DNA from: Lachnospiraceae bacterium
GTDB lineage: Bacteria; Bacillota; Clostridia; Lachnospirales; Lachnospiraceae
Direction: 5' to 3'
NCBI GenBank assembly: GCA_022794255.1
Contig: JAAWEL010000023.1
Location: 62,001 to 126,000, forward strand
DNA length: 64,000 nucleotides
The notes under the pieces were generated by a model, which had not been told where the DNA came from, did no database searches, and saw only the letters and a program-made list of their open reading frames with translations. A program made the translations under genes and the position numbers. Below, one piece after another: positions 59,199-64,000 of this stretch (position 1 is the stretch's first letter; the number at the start of each line of letters is the position of its first letter).

Positions 59199-60437
59199 GT
59201 GAAATACAATCAGAACAGAAACCGGCGATCTATGGACAAGAGGGGAGCGTGTGCAGCCGTGGATAAAAAGATGTTTATCAGTAATACCAGACAGAAGAAA
59301 ACACGGTACAAGGAGCTTGTTTTTACTATACGGATTGCCATATTCTGTGCATGTGCCGGAGGATTGATTGGATGTACAGAAAACACGGACAATACAGATA
59401 ATGGGAGCCCTGTCGCCAGGGAAATGCCATCTGACGGGCCGGAGGCTGCGGTGGATGAGCTTTTGTCTGCAAATGGCAAAAACATAGTGAACTTTGACCG
59501 CAGGCTGGATGAATACCAGCCTCTGAAAGAGGAATATAATTTTTATTTTACCTACAAGATGGTTCATCCCTGGTGGGATGCGGTGGCTCTTGGAATTGAG
59601 GATGCGGCAAAAGCATATGAAGAGAGAGGGATAATCATTAATTATGAATATCTGGCTCCGGATGAAGTCTCAGCCCAGGATCAAATTCGGCGAATGTCAG
59701 AGGCCTCTCTTCGGGAATTTGACGTTATTGGGGTGGATGTGGCGGATGCAGTTACAGTCACTCCGGCAATCAATGAACTGATTGAAAGAGGGCAGAAGAT
59801 CATGACCTTTTCCAGCTCAGATGCGGACAAGGAAGACGGCTGTTGCCGGATTGCCTATGTGGGGAACACCCATAATTATGAGGATGGGGCCGAGCTTACG
59901 GAGGCTCTCTGCAAAAAGCTGGGATATCAAGGAAAGGTGGCTGTCCTGGTGGGAATCGAGGGCGCACCCTGTCATGAGGAGCGGGCTTTGGGAGTACAGG
60001 ATGTGATTGCCAAGTATCCGGATATGGAGATCGTGGAGATTGCCTATGACGAGGATCTGGTGGAGAATGCTTTTGAACTGACCAGAGAATTTTTGAAGCG
60101 GCAGAAGGAGCTGGCAGGGATTGTCTGCTGCAATATGAGTAACCCGGTGGGTGCAGCCCGGGCAGTGGTGGAAGCCGGGCGGGAAGACGAGATTGTGATT
60201 GTGGGAATGGATCATGATCAGGAGGCCCTTCGATATCTCAGGGAGGGAATCATCTATGCACTGGGGATTCAGGATTGCTATTCCATTGGCTATGATACGA
60301 TACAGGTGGCGGTGAAAATTGCAGACGGGCTTTTACCGGGAGAGGCATATCCCGAAAAGACAGAGGAGATAACCACGATCATTTATCAGGACAGCGCTGC
60401 AGCGGTTCTTCAGACCCTATATGGTGTGGTTGATTAA
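59199..60437 (+). CDS. Sugar-binding-like periplasmic lipoprotein paired with a sensor kinase
   Basis: A protein of up to 412 residues with a hydrophobic signal ending in the lipobox LIGC (near residue 59), a short acidic linker and a Peripla_BP_4 (ribose/galactose-binding-like) domain: MVHPWWDAVALGIEDAAKAY, VIGVDVADAVTVTPAI and VGMDHDQEALRYLREG. No ABC permease is nearby; instead a hybrid sensor kinase gene begins right after, so it probably presents a sugar or similar ligand to that kinase rather than to a transporter. The start is unsure: GTG at 59199, ATG at 59232 and ATG at 59271 are all in frame. Confidence 0.82.
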   Translation: MKYNQNRNRRSMDKRGACAAVDKKMFISNTRQKKTRYKELVFTIRIAIFCACAGGLIGCTENTDNTDNGSPVAREMPSDGPEAAVDELLSANGKNIVNFDRRLDEYQPLKEEYNFYFTYKMVHPWWDAVALGIEDAAKAYEERGIIINYEYLAPDEVSAQDQIRRMSEASLREFDVIGVDVADAVTVTPAINELIERGQKIMTFSSSDADKEDGCCRIAYVGNTHNYEDGAELTEALCKKLGYQGKVAVLVGIEGAPCHEERALGVQDVIAKYPDMEIVEIAYDEDLVENAFELTREFLKRQKELAGIVCCNMSNPVGAARAVVEAGREDEIVIVGMDHDQEALRYLREGIIYALGIQDCYSIGYDTIQVAVKIADGLLPGEAYPEKTEEITTIIYQDSAAAVLQTLYGVVD

Positions 60438-60456
60438 AAATGACAGGAGCAGGAAA

Positions 60457-63400
60457 ATGGGTGAGTCACAGAAACAAGGAACAGAGATGCAGCAGAGGAG
60501 GCAAACGATTGCATTTGCCCTGTTAGGAGGGGTAATCATTGCAGTGATTCTTCTCATTACCACCATTTGGGGATCAGGAAAGGCAAGAAACAGCACCAGA
60601 CAGGCAGTAAACCGGGTCAGTGAATTTTATCTGGAGGAGCTGGCCGGGCGGAGAGCCCAGGTGGTTTCTGAGGAACTGAAAGGGCATATTACAAATATGA
60701 AGAATGCGCTGAGCATTATAGAGCCTTCTGACCTGGAATCCCAGGAGAGCCTGCGCAGATTTCTGGGAAAAATCAAAAAGCTTTACGGCGTGGACAAATT
60801 TGCCCTGGTAGATGAGGACGGGATTGTCTATACCCAGCACAGTACATCTTCCGGTTTAAGCCGGTATGGCTTCCTTTCAGAAGAACTGAAAGAGCCGATG
60901 ATCCATACCCTCAATCTCTACGGAGCAAAGAAGCAGGTGATACTGGCAATTCCGGTGGAGGATCTTGCTTTCCAGGGAGTTGAGATAAAAATCTGTCTGA
61001 TTCAGATCAATATCAACGAGATGCTCAGCTCTCTGACATTGCAGACCAGCAGCAATGAGACTTATTGTAATCTGTATTACCGCAACGGAGAAAGCCTGAC
61101 CAATGACAGCTTTGGCTATCTCACAGCAGGGAGAAACCTTCTTTTGGCGCTGCAGGAGGCCAAGATGAAGGAAGGATCCAGCTATGAAAAGCTGCAGGAG
61201 GATTTTAACAATGGCAGATCAGGCCAGGTATCCTTTACTTATTACGGGGCAGCGGAGGATCTGTGCTATATCCCGGTGGAGGGAACCGACTGGTTTCTGA
61301 CGATACTGATCCGGAATAATGTGATCAGTGAACAGATCAGTTCCATCAGCTCTGGTATGATGAAGCGCAGCATTATCCAGATCGGGATCATGGTGTTTGT
61401 AATGCTGGTGGTGTTTACCCTGCTGATTTATCAGTCCAGAAAGAATGCCAGCTTTCTTTTGGAGCAGGAGAAGGCGGATGGCAAACGGATCCGGGACGCC
61501 TATGCCCAGGTGGGGAGAGAGCGGGTCGCCATGGACAACATTCACAGAGCCATGGGCTCTGGTCTTTGGAGCATGGAGTTTAATACCCAGGCAAAGATCG
61601 TATCTTGTACCTGGTCAGAGGTTTTTCGGAAAATGATAGGCTACGAGCGGGAGGAGGAGTTTCCCAACCGGATAGAATCCTGGTCAGATCTGCTTCATGA
61701 GGAGGATAAGGAACGGATACTGAAGGAATACTGGGATACGGTAATGGACTATACCAATGAGAAAACCTTTGATGTGGAGTACCGCCTTCGCACCAGGCAG
61801 GATGGGTGGAGATGGTTCCATGCGGCAGGCTGTCTCTCCAGGCGGGAGGATGGTTCGCCTATTACTTTTGTGGGGCTTTTTGTGGATATCAATGATGAGA
61901 AACAGATGGAGGAAAAGCTTTTAAGACAGCAGATTGACCTTCAGGACGCCCTGGCTGCTGCTCAGCACGCCAACCGGGCCAAGACCACTTTCCTTAATAA
62001 TATGTCCCATGATATCCGGACTCCTATGAATGCAATCATTGGTTTCACTTCTCTGGCTGCAACCCATATTGACAATAAAGAGCAGGTGCAGGATTATTTA
62101 TCCAAGATCACCACCTCCAGCAACCATCTTTTGAGCCTGATCAATGATGTGCTGGATATGAGCCGCATTGAAAGCGGAAAGGTAAAGATCGAGGAAAAGG
62201 AGACCTATCTTCCCGAGATCATGCATGATTTAAAGACTATTGTACAGGCAGACATCACCTCCCGGCAGTTGGAATTTTATATCGACACGGCGGATGTGGT
62301 GAACGAACATATTTTATGCGACAAGCTGAGGTTGAACCAGGTGCTTTTGAATCTTCTGAGCAATGCCATGAAGTTTACCAAGCCCGGGGGCATGGTCAGT
62401 GTCCGGATTCTGCAAAAGGGGAATGTGCCGGAGGGCTTTGCTGCTTATGAATTTCAGGTGAAGGATACGGGAGTGGGTATGAGCCAGGAATTTTTAGAGC
62501 ATGTATTTGAACCCTTTGAGCGGGAAAAGACCAGCACCATCAGCGGGATCCAGGGAACCGGTCTGGGAATGGCCATTACCAAGAACATTGTGGATATGAT
62601 GGGTGGTTCCATCACGGTTACCAGCGAGGAGGGAAAGGGAAGTACCTTTACTGTGGATTTGCAGTTTAAGATCTGCTCCGGCCCGGTAAGGCAGGATGAG
62701 ATTCCAGAGTTAAAGGGGCTTCGGGCCCTGGTGGCAGATGATGATTTCAACACCTGCTCCAGTGTCACTAAGATGCTTTCCACCATTGGCATGAGACCGG
62801 ACTGGACCACCTCCGGCAAGGAAGCTGTGCTCAGGACTCAGCTTGCCAGAGAGCAGAATGATGGCTATGCTGCCTACATCATTGACTGGCTGATGCCGGA
62901 TATGAACGGGATTGAGGTGGTAAGGCGTATCCGCAGTATGATCGGAGATGAAACGCCTATTATCATACTGACTGCCTATGACTGGTCTGACATCGAGGAG
63001 GAGGCCAGGAAGGCGGGGGTTACTGCCTTCTGCTCCAAGCCTATCTTTTTGTCTGAGCTGAGAGAGATTTTAGAGTCTCCGTTTATGGTTGAAACCATGG
63101 ATACAGGTGCTTTAGAGCCCATATCTTTTAATGGAAAGAGGCTTCTTCTTGTGGAGGATAATGAGCTGAATCAGGAGATTGCAGTGGAAATCCTGCAGGA
63201 AGCCGGATTTATTATGGATGTGGCGGATGATGGGGAGGTGGCAGTGGAGAAGATCCGGAAGTCCGAGCCTTTACAGTATGATCTGGTTTTGATGGATATC
63301 CAGATGCCGATTCTTAATGGATATGAAGCCACAAAGCAGATCCGGGCTCTGAACCGGCCTGGAATCTCGGACATTCCTATCATCGCCATGACGGCCAATG

Positions 63401-63516
63401 CCTTTGATGAGGACAAACAGGCGGCCCTTGAGGCAGGGATGAACGGCCATATTGCAAAGCCCATTGATATACCAAAGCTGATGAAGCTTTTGTCGGAGAT
63501 ATTAAAACAGAATTAA
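60457..63516 (+). CDS. Hybrid sensor histidine kinase with two receiver domains
   Basis: A 1019-residue membrane kinase. Two membrane helices (about 17-38 and 306-327) enclose an external sensor domain. A PAS domain follows (about 365-475), then the dimerisation/phosphoacceptor helix NMSHDIRTPMNAIIGF with H518 and an ATPase domain with VKDTGVGM and GIQGTGLGMAI. Two receiver domains follow: D810 in IIDWLMPDMNG and D947 in LMDIQMPILNGYE. No HPt domain or DNA-binding domain is present, so phosphate must pass to a separate protein. It begins 19 bases after the binding-protein gene, with AGGAGCAGG upstream. Confidence 0.93.
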   Translation: MGESQKQGTEMQQRRQTIAFALLGGVIIAVILLITTIWGSGKARNSTRQAVNRVSEFYLEELAGRRAQVVSEELKGHITNMKNALSIIEPSDLESQESLRRFLGKIKKLYGVDKFALVDEDGIVYTQHSTSSGLSRYGFLSEELKEPMIHTLNLYGAKKQVILAIPVEDLAFQGVEIKICLIQININEMLSSLTLQTSSNETYCNLYYRNGESLTNDSFGYLTAGRNLLLALQEAKMKEGSSYEKLQEDFNNGRSGQVSFTYYGAAEDLCYIPVEGTDWFLTILIRNNVISEQISSISSGMMKRSIIQIGIMVFVMLVVFTLLIYQSRKNASFLLEQEKADGKRIRDAYAQVGRERVAMDNIHRAMGSGLWSMEFNTQAKIVSCTWSEVFRKMIGYEREEEFPNRIESWSDLLHEEDKERILKEYWDTVMDYTNEKTFDVEYRLRTRQDGWRWFHAAGCLSRREDGSPITFVGLFVDINDEKQMEEKLLRQQIDLQDALAAAQHANRAKTTFLNNMSHDIRTPMNAIIGFTSLAATHIDNKEQVQDYLSKITTSSNHLLSLINDVLDMSRIESGKVKIEEKETYLPEIMHDLKTIVQADITSRQLEFYIDTADVVNEHILCDKLRLNQVLLNLLSNAMKFTKPGGMVSVRILQKGNVPEGFAAYEFQVKDTGVGMSQEFLEHVFEPFEREKTSTISGIQGTGLGMAITKNIVDMMGGSITVTSEEGKGSTFTVDLQFKICSGPVRQDEIPELKGLRALVADDDFNTCSSVTKMLSTIGMRPDWTTSGKEAVLRTQLAREQNDGYAAYIIDWLMPDMNGIEVVRRIRSMIGDETPIIILTAYDWSDIEEEARKAGVTAFCSKPIFLSELREILESPFMVETMDTGALEPISFNGKRLLLVEDNELNQEIAVEILQEAGFIMDVADDGEVAVEKIRKSEPLQYDLVLMDIQMPILNGYEATKQIRALNRPGISDIPIIAMTANAFDEDKQAALEAGMNGHIAKPIDIPKLMKLLSEILKQN

Positions 63517-63521
63517 AAAGC

Positions 63522-63550
63522 TTGACAAAAGAGGGGCGATTCTGTATAAT
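63522..63550 (+). promoter_or_regulatory. Consensus promoter of the second MATE gene
   Basis: TTGACA (63522-63527), 17-base spacer, TATAAT (63545-63550): a perfect sigma-A promoter starting 6 bases after the kinase stop. Confidence 0.9.
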
Positions 63551-63556
63551 GTGTTC

Positions 63557-63646
63557 TTGCTTGCGCGGAGGGCAATTCATTCTGAGAAATGATGAGCTGG
63601 ATAAGGCAACAGGCTGAGATGCCTGTGGATCTTGTCCGGCTTTTTT
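63557..63646 (+). promoter_or_regulatory. Riboswitch-like leader with terminator before the second MATE gene
   Basis: Terminator: AGCTGGATAAG (63595-63605) / CTTGTCCGGCT (63631-63641) with an inner ACAGGC/GCCTGT stem, then TTTTTT. The terminator's 5' arm overlaps an alternative pairing TTGCTT (63557-63562) / AAGGCAA (63603-63609), which encloses a TCATT-CTGAGA-AATGA hairpin. The two folds exclude each other, as in transcription-controlling riboswitches. It may belong to the guanidine-IV (mepA) class found before MATE genes; not verified. Confidence 0.65.
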
Positions 63647-63741
63647 GTTTTAAGGTTTGAAAGGCTGTGAAAAAATTTTTGCTGAATTTTTCACAGATCA
63701 GGAGATTTTCTGGGACATATGAAAGCGAGGAGGGAGAAAGG

Positions 63742-64000
63742 ATGGATTTACTTACAGAAAAAATAAGGCCCATGTATATCCGCTATCTTTCTGCCGCGTT
63801 TGGCAGTGCATTTATTACTTCAATTTACGGCATTGTGGATATGGCGATGGTGGGACAGTATCAGGGGCCGGAAGGAACGGCAGCCATGGCAGTTGTGGCG
63901 CCTATATGGAATATTATTTACAGCCTGGGGCTTTTGATGGGAATCGGCGGTTCTGTGCTGTTTGGCACTCTGCGGGGGCAGACCGGCCAAAATGAAAAGC
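63742..64000 (+). CDS. MATE family efflux transporter, 3' truncated by window end
   Basis: The first 86 residues of a MATE transporter: MDLLTEKIRPMYIRYL, then GSAFITSIYGIVDMAMVGQY and GIGGSVLFGTLRGQ, matching the first two membrane helices and loops of the family. The ATG at 63742 has GGAGGGAGAAAGG upstream. It is preceded by its own strong promoter and a terminator-containing leader. It is a different gene from the MATE transporter at 57835, with little similarity in the N-terminal segment. Confidence 0.85.
   Translation, partial: MDLLTEKIRPMYIRYLSAAFGSAFITSIYGIVDMAMVGQYQGPEGTAAMAVVAPIWNIIYSLGLLMGIGGSVLFGTLRGQTGQNEK

Noticed and set aside
63557-63626. Resemblance to a TPP riboswitch (CTGAGA and CTGGATAAGGC pieces)
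   Set aside because: The pieces occur, but spacing, the ACC(N)GA element and the usual stems are missing, and the downstream gene is a MATE transporter rather than a thiamin gene.

Overview
The window looks like chromosomal DNA of an anaerobic Firmicute of the class Clostridia, most likely a Lachnospiraceae-type gut organism. This is inferred from gene content: ScpA/ScpB, a rimP-nusA-ylxR-ylxQ-infB-rbfA-nrnA-truB-ribF block, rubrerythrin, DUF1846, DUF6062, FCD-type GntR regulators with TRAP transporters, a glycyl radical enzyme with its activase, and a PrpR-like sigma-54 activator. Most genes lie on the + strand in tightly packed operons with strong AGGAGG-type ribosome binding sites. No rRNA, tRNA, CRISPR array or insertion sequence was recognised.

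Layout. 0-1.4 kb: end of a parvulin-type isomerase gene and a DUF5721 gene. 1.4-6.1 kb: an AT-rich four-gene cassette with overlapping genes (two DNA methyltransferases, a PD-(D/E)xK endonuclease and a ferredoxin-domain protein), read as a restriction-modification island inserted between housekeeping genes. 6.2-10.1 kb: DUF6062, rubrerythrin, HAD phosphatase, metallophosphoesterase, PAP2 phosphatase. 10.1-15.9 kb: a GntR-controlled TRAP transporter operon with an IolB-like isomerase and a TIM-barrel isomerase, with a perfect palindrome inside its promoter. 16-21.2 kb: scpA, scpB, dUTPase, a TPR membrane protein, hflX. 21.2-22.1 kb: a solitary GntR regulator with two matching operator-like sites. 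22.1-31.5 kb: the translation/RNA operon, including an infB with a very long glutamine-rich and RG-rich N-terminal region.

33-55.7 kb is the most interesting part. It is a catabolic island of about 22 kb holding rpoN, a PrpR-family enhancer-binding protein and three excellent -24/-12 (sigma-54) promoters, each heading a different operon. (a) A glycyl radical enzyme operon: an amidohydrolase-like protein lacking its usual metal ligands, DUF3870, the radical enzyme, its activase, two related metallo-beta-lactamase-fold hydrolases and a TRAP transporter. A riboswitch-like attenuator lies immediately before the radical enzyme gene. (b) A divergent pair, an Fe-S scaffold-like protein and a GGGtGRT protein. 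(c) A class III CoA-transferase, HMG-CoA-lyase-type lyase, acylating aldehyde dehydrogenase, PrpF-type isomerase, a two-subunit aconitase-family hydratase and a thioesterase. The enzymes in (c) fit a route from an itaconate- or methylitaconate-type acid through a citramalate-type hydroxy acid to pyruvate plus an acyl-CoA. The substrates are inferred, not shown.

55.8-64 kb: pgi, two MATE efflux genes each preceded by a structured leader ending in a terminator, and a lipoprotein sugar-binding-like protein followed by a hybrid sensor kinase. The second MATE gene runs off the window end.
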